A stretch of 64,000 bases of DNA from Trichoplax adhaerens (GCF_000150275.1 NW_002060944.1:127614-191613); one strand, 5' to 3'. Shown: positions 23,321 through 37,452, counted from the first letter of the stretch. Made by a program: numbers and translations. Notes: generated by a model from the sequence alone, not told the origin.

Positions 23321-25741
23321 TCTTTAACAGTGATTAAACGTATTAAATAGTACCAATTAAGGGCATAAAGTTATTAAATATGAAGATATGCTTATAGCAC
23401 TGGCATTTGATTTCATTTTTTTCAAGTATAACAGAAAATCACAGTAAATAATGTTACGGTTAGAATAAAGAATACCCTTCAATTTTTCCTTTACAATTTC
23501 CACTGACTACCAGAATGGTACTTTGATTGGTCGTACATTATGGCAATCAAAGAGGGTCGCGATAGAAAAATAAGGGCATTAATTTTCTTATTAGTAATAT
23601 TTTTATTGCAATTTTCGGTTACTTTAAAATCAAGAATTAACTAAGCCTGCTTATATTGGATTCTCAACATGTTGCTGTAAAGTGAAGTTATACTGGAATG
23701 GAATGGATCCTATTTCCTTCTCTTTTACAGCAAATAACCTCGATATTCCTGTAGTAGAATATATGCCTAAAAGTAGATCACAAGATCCTTTCTTTATTTG
23801 TGAAGATTTCAAACGATTCTCAATTAAATATCCTATAGAATCCATATTTTGATCTATTATCACGCGCAGTTTTCTCCATATCGCTAATTTTCAAGTTGCT
23901 TTTCAGCCTTCTTTACAGCTGTTCGGTGCACTCTTAGTTTTTTTTTTCTACGCATGTTGTTCCTGACTTCTATCTAACCTATAGATTCCCAAAGTATTAG
24001 TGATGAAATTAATTTCGATGAAGAGTTTATAAATCCCTCCATTTTGGTACTTAATTATGGCTGGATATTTACAATATTAATTTTATTTCTTTTTCTTCGT
24101 TATGCAGAATAGCAAACTTTATTAAAATATTAAATTAAGAGAATGGTTTATTTTAAGGATCATTAATTTCGAAATACGGTACCGCATTATTTAAAACAAT
24201 ATGTGTTAGTTTGTTAGGATTATCCCAGTAGTTGTTATTGACGAGTATTGAACTTTGGAATGTAAGCAATAGCTGAATTTGTACATGAAATTTCTAAATT
24301 TTATAGAAGTGTTAGTATTTCTACTTAAGCTAACTGATGGCATACCAAACTAGTGTAGTCCCACTGTTTACAGTATGGTACACTCCGGCACCTATTTGAC
24401 GATACGAATATGCTTCCTTTACATTTGCATATTTAGCCGATGTTCGTATCATAACCTAAGGTTATTACGAGTCCAAGTATCTAAAATAACTATTACAGGT
24501 TTATGAGTAAATATTCTTCAAGTTTTACTGGTGTTTGGGTCCAGCCTTTACGTCCAATAGATACGTTTTACTATATCCTCTATATTTATTTTTGATCGAT
24601 TTTGTTTTATGTTCTTGTATAATTGATTAGCTGTGCTTAAAATATAATAAAAATTTAAAATTTAAATATTTCCAGTAATATAATTTACCTATTGCCGAAT
24701 TAGTATGCGAAATTAATTTATTGTATTACTCGCTTTCATTCATTCGTTCGATTTACTGTGGTGTTGAGTACTTTATAGTGTTGCAATATTAATAATTACT
24801 GTATATATTGTAGATAGTTATCCTTAGTGAAGCATCAAATCTGTTAATTATATTCATTTTCGAACTCCCGATATTTAGCTTCCAATTTTAACTCCCTGAC
24901 TGCGGCAAATAATCATTTCTAATTGTAAACTATTTGAATTGATTTGAGTTCGTTACAGGCTGGACATGGAAATTCAATATTACTTTAAAGCAGTTCTAAG
25001 AGAGATTATTTCCTGTTTTAGTTTTCGGTAACCTTCGTGCGACCCATTTGTAGCAGCGTCATAAATAATGATGTCGGAAAGTAAGGTCAACAAAAATGAC
25101 TTTAAAGAATGTAAACATAAAGTTGACGTTCTACCAGTAGCGATTAAAACGATGATGTTTGTCAAGTTTTATCAGATTGAATAATCATTGGTGAGCAAAG
25201 ATCAATTTTAAATAAATAAATCTTGATCACAAATGTTCAACAACTAAACGTATATTGAACATAATGCATAGATTTTACAGTGATGATATTCAGACAGCAT
25301 AAAGATTGATTAATCGTGATATGAATAATTTCGCAAAAATTTTAATAATATGCAAGTTTATTACTTTAAAATTCGATCCACTGGTAAATTAAAAAATGAA
25401 TTAAGCTGTAATAAAGAATCAAATTAAATAGCTCATAAAGCCAGGTATCTTATGTAATTTAATTAATTTATTTTCTTTTAATTTGGATTATAATTTCAAT
25501 GCTAGTGAATAAAATTTATGCTCTGAAGGATTGCAATGGACAGTAAGCTGTCTAAATGACTTGATCAAAAGCTTCCGAGAAGAAACCAAATCATAGCGCT
25601 TTGTTTATTTTGAAATGCTTGGCTGTATGGTTTCCACTATACACTTTACTTCCTCAAGGGCATAACATCCATCTGCAGATAAGTTACCATCATCCAGAGC
25701 TCCTGTGTACGTATATATTGGATGTTTCTTGCGTTTAAAAT
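23321..25741. other. Intergenic upstream of TPR gene C
   Basis: AT-rich noncoding DNA. It may hold unrecognisable remains of the neighbouring retroelement. At 25195 it carries the CAAAGATCAATTTTAAATAA motif, 547 bp before the ATG of gene C. The short minus-strand frames at 23651 and 24980 resemble nothing I know. Confidence 0.5.
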
Positions 25742-28700
25742 ATGGGCGGTCGATGCACAAAACTTACTCATGGCCAACGAGTAAGGTCTCTTTATAATCA
25801 GGGTCAGGATAGTCTTAAATCGCGAAATGTATCGGAAGCTCTAAACCATTATGAACTAGCTTTAGAACAAATTCAATCATCCTCTCGGATTACTCCTGAG
25901 TTCAATAAACTTCAATACAACATTTATCTTGATATTTGCTACATTTACATAAATAATGGAGATTTTTCTAAAGCTAATGATTGCTGTCAAGCAGCAGAAA
26001 AGCTGGCTGATAAACCGAGCAAATTGTCTGAAATTACTTGTTGTTTGGAGATGATAAGCCAACGCAAAATTGCGCATAATGATTGGAATGGGGCATTAAA
26101 TGATTACCAAAAATTGTTGGAAATAAAGCTAAATTCGTTAAAGTGCAATGATGAAGATGTCGCTAGCTTATACGATAATATTGGAAAGATCTATTGCGTT
26201 CTACGCAAATTTGATGAGTCACTTACTATGTATGATAAGCTACAGAAGATTTACTCAGTAAGATCTGCAGATGAAAATTTTGATGTAGCTAGAGCGCTTT
26301 TGTGTCAAAACATAGGGATTGTTTATTATCATCAAGTCAAATACGAAAAGTCGCTCTCTATGCATAAAGAATCGCTTCAGATTTACTTACGAAGACATGA
26401 TGAAAATGATCTTAAAGTTGCTACTTTTTATAATAACATTGGAGCTGTCTACTGTAGTAAAGGAAAATACAATGATTCACTTTCTGCATACGGAAAATCG
26501 CTCGAAATTTATTTGAAAGTAAAAGGTGATAATAATCTCCACGTTGCCAAGCTTTATAACAATATGGGATTTGTCTATTACTATCAAGGCAAATACGTAG
26601 ATTCGCATTCGATGTACGAAAAGTCCTTAAACATTTTTAAAGCAAGAGTTGGTCTAAATCATCTTTATGTCGCTACGCTCCATAATGACTTTGGAGCGCT
26701 CTATTACGATCAAGGCAAATATATTAAATCATATAATATGTACGATAAGGCTCTTAAAAGTCTTATGAAGCTACACGGTGATCATGAACTTGATATCGCA
26801 GTCTCATATCAAGGTCTAGCTTCTGTCTCTAGTGATCTAGGCAAATGGAATGAGTCCTTTTCTATGTGCGAGAAGTCACTTAACATTTACTTAGAAAAAC
26901 TTAGTGATAAGCATCCTAACCTTGCCAAAGTGTATATTATCCTGGGAAACATCTATCATGATCACGGTAATTATCTCCAAGCTCTTAATATGTATCAAAA
27001 GTCACTTCAGATTTATAGGCTTGTTTATGATTACGATCATCCTAATATTGCCACAGTCTACAAGAAAATTGCGACTATTTATTACCAGCAAGAGAAATAT
27101 GATAATGCATTCTTTGAACTTACGGCAGCACTCAAAATTTACCAGCAAATGCTTGATAAGGATCATCCTCTTATTGCTGATTTGCATAACGAAATAGGTA
27201 GAATCTACGCTAAACAAGGAAAATTCGATGATGCTATATCTGTATGTCGAAAGTCCCTCCAGATAATATTAAATCAAATGGGTAAAAAGCATAAATATGC
27301 TGCTAAAACATTCGAATATTTAGCAATCGCTTACTATACCACCTCCCAATATGACAAAGCCTTACCAAAGTATGAAAAAGCTGTTAGTATTTTATTTGAT
27401 CTATTTGGAGAAAATCATCCTGAAATTTCTAGATTATACAAGGACATCGCTAATTGTTATGAACAACTCCATCAAAATGATAATGCAACTGTTTGGCGTA
27501 ACAAATCAGATCTAATTAGAAGTCAAACACAATCTGATAATATAGTGGATGAATGTCTTAGCCACTCAGCACCATCACACGGTATGACAATATTTTATTT
27601 GTATTAGTCGATAAGAAATTCTATACATAATTAGTTTAGACTTATAGCAAAATCACTTTCTTCAACTAATGCTTATCTTATTTTCATCAGATAATATGTT
27701 TTAGTATTTGCTAAAAATACGGCTATCTATAACATTATACATTCTTTCACAGATAAATGTATAGTTTATAATATTATCCAAGTCATTTATGTGCTGATAA
27801 CTAATGTTTACGTAAATTGACTATAAACTTACAGGTATTTTGAAAAGTTTAGGTTTAATTTTGTCTAGTAGAGACTAGTTAAATTATTGTTCCTCCTAAC
27901 GATAGGAAATCGTCAGTAGTTAGGGTGATACTGAGAATAGATGTCGGAGATGATAAACTTGACATTTAATGGGCACTTCTGTAGTTGTCTATAATCGTTT
28001 AGCAAGTTATCATTACAACTTTAAATTTGTAACAAGACTAAGTCTATACGATATTAATTTTCGGTTTCATTTTTTGTGGCACAAGCAAAAGTAGATTAAT
28101 TTGTTGTCGGTTTGATATCTTCTTAGTGCTAGAACTTTAGTAATTTTTGAGAAATTACGTAGAATGGAGCTAGTATTAATTTGATAGGTATACTGTACCA
28201 TATAAAATATAAATTGTGAAATACATAGATTAAGAAAGCTTTCAACTTTTAAATGAGTAAGTGTTGTTTCGCTGCGATTATTACCCGATTTATAGAAAAT
28301 GTAATGTCTGATCAAAATTACAAAGATAATTTGCCTAAAGTAGAATATACAGAAGAAGAAAAAAAGTATATTGAAAAATTGAATGGTTTGTATTAAGGAA
28401 AAATGTGTTATTTAATACGTTAATATTTCTCTAGAAATTTAAGGATTATCCCTTTCATAGATAGATGGAATCCATAATGACATGTTTATTTAGAGCTTTA
28501 TAATTAGTACAGCAGTTTTAGACATTTGCTAACATACAATAACACGTAGGTAGTGTAATAATGAAATTGAAACTTTACTTTTTTCCTATAATCTACCCTA
28601 TAGAAAACTGTTACTTTGTGATCGCATCTTCCATTGGAAAAGAATGGCAAAGATTAGCTAAGGAACTGGGGCTGCCAGACGATGAAATTAAATCTCTTCA

Positions 28701-28935
28701 ACAACAAGGCCGAAACAAAGGCGGTTATTCGACTCTGGCTGTGGACATGTTAAAATATTGGCAGAAGAGAAATTTAGCATCGAATGATCTAACGATGTTA
28801 ATAGCTGGTCTTGATCATTTAGGCCAAAATAGCTTAATCGATAGTCTAAAGAAGATACTGATTCAAAATCAGTCGCACCAGTTCTTATCCAAATATATCA
28901 AAACAATTTTACAAAGTAAAAGATTGAAAATTTAA
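25742..28935 (+). CDS. TPR-Death domain protein C
   Basis: Three exons: 25742-27581 (1840 nt, phase-1 end CACG|GTATGA), 28296-28385 (charged linker, 1-1) and 28604-28935 (stop at 28933-28935), giving 753 aa. The N-terminus MGGRCTK has Gly2 and Cys5, compatible with N-myristoylation plus palmitoylation and so membrane attachment, unlike its paralogues (MDNQ..., MALH...). About 12-13 TPRs of 42 aa follow. The last exon is a death domain: NCYFVIASSIGKEWQRLAKE, LGLPDDEIKSL, then MLKYWQKRNLASNDLTMLIAGL. It aligns along its length with the first death domain of the Roc-COR gene, and both genes have a linker exon before it and an intron beginning GTTTGTATT. A possible donor (CAAA|GTAAAAG) near the end matches the paralogue's splice position, but no Roc exon was found downstream, so the protein probably ends here. 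Likely a death-fold adaptor scaffold. Confidence 0.85.
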
Positions 28936-31510
28936 ATTTATCGTCACTTACTCTTTAGCGGTATTTACCAATAAATTTCAAAGTGCGAAAATCGAGTGAT
29001 AGATTTAGCTACTAAAATGGCAAGAAAATATTATTAGTCTATTCATTTTTTAACATCAATCATTCATATTTATTTTACAGAGTCATTTGGCTAGATAATT
29101 TTACCGATTATAACCTGATGTAATACAATTGTTAACTATTCTTTAATCAGGAGGGATATATCTTTTTACAAGGTAATTATCCATATTAAGATAGAACTTA
29201 AAAATAAGCCTTTAATACCAATTTTAAAAATAGTATAGTAATTATGAACTGCTAAATAAGGATCAAAGAGAGGAATTTCCAGCTTAAATAAAACAGAGGC
29301 TTCTATCTGTAGCTCTTAAATTAAATTTTTGTCTATTTACGGTATTAAAGTCAAATACATATAATTAATAAGATAAATCCACGGAATACTGTTTCTTTAA
29401 TGGATAATCCATCTATTTTCGTGTACAAATATATTTACTTTAAGAAGTGATTTTTCATTCAATTGATAATTTACAATTTATTAAATATCCATCATCGCAA
29501 GGTGACTTGGCATGTTAAACCGATTAAATAGTATAAAATATTAGCAATTTCACGTACTTTAGTGATTTTTGAGCCATGTTAGGCTCTATATATACTTTTG
29601 TACCGGTAATGCTTACAGCCTCCTAAATTGTTACTTTAGAGATTAACAGCTGACATGTTAGCAATCCTAAATTTAGAATTAGACAGATCAAAATTAGTAA
29701 TTGCCAACTAGTTTAAATAGATTGTATCTATCATCTCGAAGAAAATTACGATCGAAGGTACAATTTCTAAGTTTAGCTGAAATATCTTAGTAATACAAAC
29801 TGACTGGCACTTCAAATTATATAAGTGTAGAATGGAAAATACTCTCTTACGGCTTGCTGAAAGCTAGGGCTACACCAAGTTCGTAACAGTACTATAGCTA
29901 TTAGGCATCGTTGACTAAATGCTAATAAAGTATACCATTAGAACTGCTAGGCATAACTTTTATTTCATGCCAGATATCACCAATCAGATTTATAATAACT
30001 TGTCAGATCTGTTCTAACAGCAAAGAAGCTAGTATACATAAGGCACTATATATCGTAGATTCTATGTATTCTTTTCTTTGTTATGATTTTCGATATCAGT
30101 TTTACAGATAATTTCATAATTTTCCTTACACTAGAATCATAAGAAATTATTTCTCCTTCTTTTTTAGTTTATGGTCTGTTTCAATATTGTCGAAGTACAA
30201 GGCTTACATTTTCCCAATCTGATGTACTAGCTTATAACATTTTATGGTATTCGAACTGTATTTTTGTCTACCTGGTTCCTTGGTCGACCTAAGCATATTA
30301 AATAGCCAATTAAGAATTTTGATAATCATTTCTTGGCAACCTTTCGATCCTACGGAGTGCAACGTCGCCTTTATCATGTAACTTTATGTTCCAGAGCTTG
30401 ATGTTGCTCAAATTTATTGCAATTTGATACGCAAGATACTAAATTACATATAGAAATTTTTGAATGTGCAGTTAGTGAACATTGCACGTTTTATACGAAA
30501 AAGTAAAGTACACTACGAAACTACTTTAAAATATGGGCGATAATGTTCGGCTATACCGGTTGTATATACAAGTGTCATATAGATATTTCTATGTGAAGTA
30601 ATAGGTTCCTACATTTTGTGAAGAAATGCCCGGCTACGCCAGGTTTACTTTGTCCAGTAATTTCATAAAGTAAGGTAAAATTATATAAGATTTCTGCAAG
30701 TTCATATTTGAGTCGTTTCTGGGATATGCTTCTATGGAAATTTGCAGCTATTAGAATGTGTTTTGGTTACTTTTGATTAAAACTGTAATACGGCTAATTC
30801 ATTATTGCTCATGATCAAGGACATCGGGACTTTACGTCCCGACATATAGAATATCAATTGAGAGTATATAGGTTCCGAATCGACTTAGTTGGATGTTGGT
30901 ACGAAATGGCCAAATAAAGGCGTTTTTCATGAGAAAGCGAGATAGAAAATTAGTTAGTTGAATCGGCTAGTAAAATAAAGATAGTGCTCTAGTTATCTTT
31001 CATCAGAAAGTACCGCATCAGTAAAATATTAGATCCATTCTTATCAATGCTATAGGGTTGTTTCCAGAGAAGAATTTAAGAAGCACACTATATAAATACA
31101 TATGACTGATTTATTATTTTAAAAAAAATCGGTCACTTATAAATTAGTGCCAATATAATAGCCTTAATTTCAAAGTAATAATTGCTGTCAATTAGATTTA
31201 AATTACTTACCTACATTTATGATAGTTGCAGAATCTATAAAATGATATTATTATGCAAATATCTGCTAAGAACTGATATACCTCAAATGGTAACAGAAGG
31301 AATTGGCCATTCCTGAATCTACTGTACCTATGTATTATACAGTTGAAATGGTAAATTTTACGACTCTAATTATTGCTTGTAGGGGGACAGAAAATAAATC
31401 TTACGTCTTTGAGCTGATATTAAATGGTTAAAATTACTTTGCTCGTAACTAAATTCTACTTAATGGTCTTCAGTGACTAGTAATTATTATAAAATGGACT
31501 TCTATCCCGG
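28936..31510. other. Intergenic between convergent genes
   Basis: This separates TPR gene C (+) from the membrane-protein gene (-). AT-rich with no recognisable coding or RNA feature. It includes the 3' UTRs of both genes. Confidence 0.5.
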
Positions 31511-34500
31511 TTACATCGTTACGTTTTCTTTTTCTTTTTCTTCTGTTAATGGATAGCCATTATTCCTTTTAGACCTCTTGAAATGCAGTAAAACACCGAC
31601 AATAAAGACTACTACGATGGCAACAGCTGATGTCACGATTGCTGCAATCGCGCCTCCTAAAAATATCATAAAGGAACAAAATAAGTTTACTTCTAGCATT
31701 TTTAAGGCCACTATTTTGGCATTTAAAATCGGTGCTTATTAATAAATCATCTCACTTCCATATTACATATTAAATTTAGATGATGAAAATTTACCTGTTA
31801 GCCCTCCACTTCCAATCGCTTGCTTGGTAGATGTTCCTTGCATAGTTGACATGCCTTAATTAATTTAAAAGCCGAAAAGGAGTGAAGAAAATCGTATATT
31901 ATACTTAGTTCAAAAGAAAATGTGTTATAACGCTCGATGCAGCTACATAAAATATCTTGCACTTAAGATTTCTCAATTAAGCGATAAATTATACCAGAGT
32001 ATGGGCTGCTACTACCATGTCCTGATGTCGATGATGTTGTTGCAACTTCGTCTAAATTGAAATGTGATGGTAAATGGTAACTTAATTCTTGTTCACAATC
32101 AGCATGGTTAGCTGTTGTAAGTTTCGATACTGTTCATGCATCGATTATTTTAAAGCTATAGCCATCAATGGCTGATTGATAATAAATGAATTTTAAACTA
32201 TTCACTGAGCTATTTAAAAAGCTTTTTTATTTACAATCTACGGTATTAAATTGCGAACTGGAAAGTGATTTAATAGCTTGTATTTCTAAATATTTAGACG
32301 TGTTAAACCTATTTATTCATAGGAATAAGTAATCTATTTTACCTTTATCAATGCTAGCTAACGGTGCATACATGATAATGCTGTAAAGGATTGACTAATA
32401 TTGTATTTATAATGTCAGCTTTGCAATACCTCCACATACGGCAGTGTTAACCCTAATAACTTGATTATTGACCAGGTTGAATGATTGCAAAGGTATTGGG
32501 AATAATAAATTAAATTTTGGTACGATACCAGCCTGGAATATTATGTAAATAAATGAATACATTAAGAAAATAACATTTTAAAGGAAGGTGTGAATTTGCC
32601 TGTTCTAGCATTAAAATTTTAATACATGACGCAGATCTATACTTTAGTAACATCCTTGTAAATAAGATTTTTATCTAACTTGAAGTTGAACTGTTCTTAA
32701 TGAAATTAATGACTTGGACAACTAATTTTCAGGCTTTTGATGTACATAGGTAGTATACTTACTAGGATAGGAGTAGAAAGTAAGAAAAACTGTAAGACTA
32801 CTATAACATATTTATGAAATCAGGAAGTATGCAGCCAAACGGTTTACTTATCTTTGTCACTGCGCATTTTTATATTTCACTGCTAATTTTTAGATATGAT
32901 AGTCTAAGAGACCAACAATATGTTACCATTTCTAGGGCTTAATGTATTGTAAACTGCAGCTATTTTAGTTATGAATAGTGTCATTTAGCTAGTAATACTG
33001 CGAATGAATCACCAATTTTATATTTTCTTAGGTGCTGGAACGAATTGACGGCAAATTATCTTATATTGGTTATTAATTAATTACGTACCGTAACCGTCAC
33101 TTTTCCGGGAGAGCGAACCATATTAATTTTACCATACAATTTTACAGGAACAGTGATATTAGTGTTTGGCACGTTAAAGGTAAATTGAGTGAGATAAAAC
33201 TCCTCTGCATGGCGTATCTTCTGACTGAATGTAATGTTTTCAGATGGATAATTTGCCTATAAAGGAATTAGCAAATGATAGATCAAATTATGAATCTTGG
33301 CTAGAAATAGTTTTAAGCCTTAATTCCAAGTAATAATTTTAGAATACACCATATATAAAAGAGATGGTTGTAGTATGATTAATACGAATAGCAGAGGATA
33401 CTAAAACGACGTTTGCCTGTTGAAATAGCAAGAGAATGAGTGAATTGCTCATTAACAATTTTAATGGTTTACTGCCCGACGCTTTATAATAATTCAGCTA
33501 AGTTTATATGATTCAAAGATCTTTTTGATCGCTAAGATGCACTCACTTTTAAACTGTCCATAAAAGCAGGTTTTAAATTATTTTGTTATAGAATTCTTAC
33601 TGTATAACTTTTCAAGCTCATATTTCTAAGTACGTCTAAGTAATCTATTAGCAATCACTGCTCTGGAATCAAATACTGGAAGAAAGGCATGACCTAATTA
33701 AAAATTATTTCTATAGAATAGTATCTTCTTTAAAATTTTTTATGAAATGCCGCCCAAAATTTAATTGCATTATCTACAACAATAATATCCGCCCTAAAAT
33801 TATTTATCGACACTATTATTACATTGTATCACCTTCTAAAGTAGCTACATAGCTGCAGTACGCGCATTTAATTATTTTATCTAACAGTTCTAACTCATTC
33901 AGGTATTTTTTTGAAATAGTAATTATTACTGGAAGTTTCCTTGTTTGATGTAATATAAAATTGACGAGATGATAGCTTCTACGAAACTCTGAGCATATCT
34001 CTGAAGATCATAGCCATAAATGGATAAGAATACTATCACACAGAATCGCTGTTTCATACGAAATATTGATTACTAAAAGCCCACAATCGAGATATTATTC
34101 ATTAAGCGAATACATTCGCGAGTTTTAGTACTTCATCTTTCACGCACTATTGAATTGGTTGGAAGACGCTCTCCTACTATCTTGACAGCATATTTGTAGA
34201 GCGATACATAATATGTAGTAGAGAAGGAACATGCTATCTTATCCTAACGATAATAATGGATTACTTACAGGATTACTAGCTGAAAAATATTTTACAATAA
34301 TGTAAGATCAGTTAAAATATCGTTAGTAGCTTGATAAGGAATATGCCAATCTAAAAATCATCGAAAATCATCTACACAATTTACCGAAATGTAGGCCGTT
34401 ATTGGCTTTGCGCAGTAACTCATATCGAAAGAGAATTGAATTTGTCTGCCATAAACTTTTCCGCTACAGTTAAATCCAGTACAATTAGAAAATTCATAGC

Positions 34501-34632
34501 ATTTTAGAGTGTTAGGTTTTGTCGGATCAAGTCCTGGAATTGGTATTAAGGACAAGGGTATCCGATCAAAGTTTTGCTTTAGATTATTGATGAGATCTGA
34601 AAGGCTCTGGCATTCAGGATTATTAGTAGGCG
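31511..34632 (-). CDS. Single-pass membrane protein, 5' end unresolved
   Basis: Six consecutive exons join in phase on the minus strand: 34632-34385, 33256-33089, 32532-32430, 32051-31995, 31854-31795 and 31656-31511. They give about 260 residues. In order these encode a Cys-rich extracellular region (CYEFSNCTGFNCSGK, then MSYCAKP), a beta-rich region with possible N-glycosylation sites (NIT, NCT), a Ser/Thr/Gly stalk (TTSSTSGHGSSS), one transmembrane helix (IVTSAVAIVVVFIVGVLL), a stop-transfer HFKRSKR and a short acidic tail ending ENVTM. The signal peptide and first exons were not found. Candidates upstream are a hydrophobic start at 36611 (MHAFILFVAF) and an open stretch at about 36186-36065 after a TTCTTGCAG acceptor, but their phases do not join cleanly. 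I do not recognise the family; a receptor or adhesion-type surface protein is an inference from topology. Confidence 0.78.
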
Positions 34633-37452
34633 CTATATAAAAGAAAACGAAACATGTTCATTTTAAATTTTATGTATAGAATTTCACTAAATTTAAGAAA
34701 AATTTCAAAAAAATGAATGCAATACTAAGAGGATATCGCAGCTTTGGGTAATTGTTGCACAGCGTATAGCTACTTTCGTTTCTTACTAATCTAAGCGATA
34801 TAGTAAACTAAAAATCAGCTGCTGCGTGTTTGTCAATTTATCAGTATGTATTCATTAGTCACCGTTGAAATAAATCATCTATTATGGGGCACCTAATGAA
34901 CTCTGCATACTATATATTTAAGTAAACTGCAACAGGTTACATATTCACTATAAAAATACTAGAATGAGAGAACCTCCTGTACTTCTTGCTTGAAGTACAC
35001 AGTAGATTATTTAAAGATTTCAAGTGCTTTAATGTAATTAATGGCAGATGCGAATATCGAACCATTGTTTCTTAGAATCAGAAAAGAACTAATTGTTATT
35101 TCATGCTACGAGTAAATCAGTATTTCCAATGTAGCTATTATTAAATTTTAATTTTATCCATAATACTTTATTATAATATACTTAAATTATTTAAATTATT
35201 GCAAAAGACTTCAACATATCCAATGAACTCATTTTATTAAGCAAAGGTTTATAAATGGAAAAAAATTCGAGTATCGAAGAGCACGCACAAGTATTTAGAC
35301 TGAGATAAAGTTGAAGAACGAATTAAAGTGCCGTCTGCTTCACGTAAGTCCAACAATAAAAATGATTAAAAAAGTAGTTAAAAATCCGCCATATTTGCCA
35401 AGATCTATAGATGCATTGCATTATTACCAGGTTTAAGGTAGAAAAATGTCGGAACTGAGTAAAACATGGAAACTGGACGGTGAAGTAGATCGCTTCATAA
35501 GTTAAAGTTTACACCATCTGGCATTGGAACTGCATCATTTTCAAATTGTTAATTGTAAAATAAGAAAGTGGAAAACATATAGTGGATGATAGAGATGGGC
35601 TATTACTGCTAGGGTTCATTGAAAGAGTACTAGAATTTAATGTTAGGATACGTGATAAAGGATTTATGTTTACAATAATCCGTTATAATCATAATTACCC
35701 TGTAGCATGATATAACAGGAGAAATTAGGAATCTCGTTTTGATTAATATCATGATAGGTTTGTTGTACTTTAGTTATGTATTGGCAAATTAACTTCATAA
35801 ATGAAGTATTCCGATTAGTTCTCCTAGAAATACGACTTCGAATCAGTATGAACTAAATTGATTTTATTTCTATCTTAAAACTTTCTTCCAAGCATAAAAT
35901 TCTGACGACAATTCTAACTGACTACCTTTCTTAGCCTAATAACTAACTTCGGTAGCTGTAGATGTGTAGAGATTTATATAATTTTCTATAGCTTATGCCA
36001 ACCAGAGTTAAGTTCATTCGATTCGGTAAGCAAAACATAAAAACTTAGACGGAATTAACTTGCTACTCTTATGCGTCTGTGCAAGCGCTCTAACATTCAT
36101 CAACACTGCATTTGAAGTAAAAATCAAGTCTAATTTGCCTTGAAGATTATGTGCAGTAATTTTATTAGTTTTATCTGCAAGAACATGATTTCTCACTCTA
36201 TAACTCTGTAATGTAACTTAGTATTGTGATTGTAGACTGTTAGCCATGTGTAGTATAATGTACGGTAGATATTTATCCTAAGAGATATTTGGTAGCTGTA
36301 ACTATAGACTGTAGTGGTAGAGACTCTATGCTAGAGTACAGATGACCATATACAGTAAGCTGTTGAGTTACTAATATGGCTATAGGTAGAAATAGAACTG
36401 TAAATCATATATTAGGATATGGTTAATTCATTGTACTTTGGCTGGTGTGAATAATGTCTACGTAAGTACTGTAGTCGTATCCATATTGGATTAATGATGG
36501 TCCGCAGTAGAATAGTCTTACTAAGAATAATTTAACTATGTGTAAAATAAGGTAAAAGGTTGCCATGCGGATTGTAGCTGCGAATGCTACGAAAAGTATA
36601 AAAGCATGCAACTTTAGATTATTCTGTTAGTTCGTTGTAGAAGTCTTTAGAAGTAGTATTCGGCTAGAGTAGAGCTGTGTAGTTAATCTTTGTATAAGAT
36701 TCAATAAAGCCCTTATTTTTCTAAAATTTGGAATTTCGTGATTGGTATATATCACAAACTCTAATTTAGCGGCAGCGGAGCCAGCCGTAACAGAATAGAT
36801 TTACATTCGATTATAATAATAATCACTCGTTATTACAATTGTACCAGCACGTACGAGGCATCATAAATATTTTGATTATGGACTTTAACGGCTGTTCTTA
36901 AAATATGATAAAATGGTCATTGCTACGATACTACAGCTATTAGTGTTTGACTTTATTTACTACTGAAACATATTAGAATGTGTCCATGTACAAATAATTT
37001 ACACTCGTCTTATGAACTTTCGTAGATCAAGTACATAATATAAACTCTATTACATAGTTTTGAAAATTTTCTTGGATTTCAGGATTTTTCTATTGTAATA
37101 CTTCATACTTTTTTGAGGAGCGGAAGTAATTAAGTGGAGTATACTTAAGCGTTCTGCTATTCTACTATACAACTTATTTAATTGTTAAAAGAAAAAATAT
37201 TCATTCTAGAGTATGTCACAGTTATAGTCCACGAAATCTTAGCTATATAATATTATACTATTAAGAATCTATTTCATCGACGACTGTACACCATAAATAC
37301 TATCTGCAATCCTATTCTAAATGAATAAAATTAGACTAATAGAGTACTATAGAATGGCACTTTATCCAACTATGGCACGTAATAGTAATTTTCTTAGATA
37401 ATTTAGCCCATTTAAGCAGGTAAAATAAAATAGTAATATTACACTACATTAA

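Noticed and set aside
23651-23863. Minus-strand 70-codon frame next to the gypsy fragment
   Set aside because: Opposite strand to the RT fragment, no retroelement motif, consistent with chance.
28936-29110. Possible continuation of TPR-Death gene C into a Roc exon
   Set aside because: The donor-like CAAA|GTAAAAG exists, but the next acceptor leads to a stop after a few codons and no P-loop was found up to 31510.
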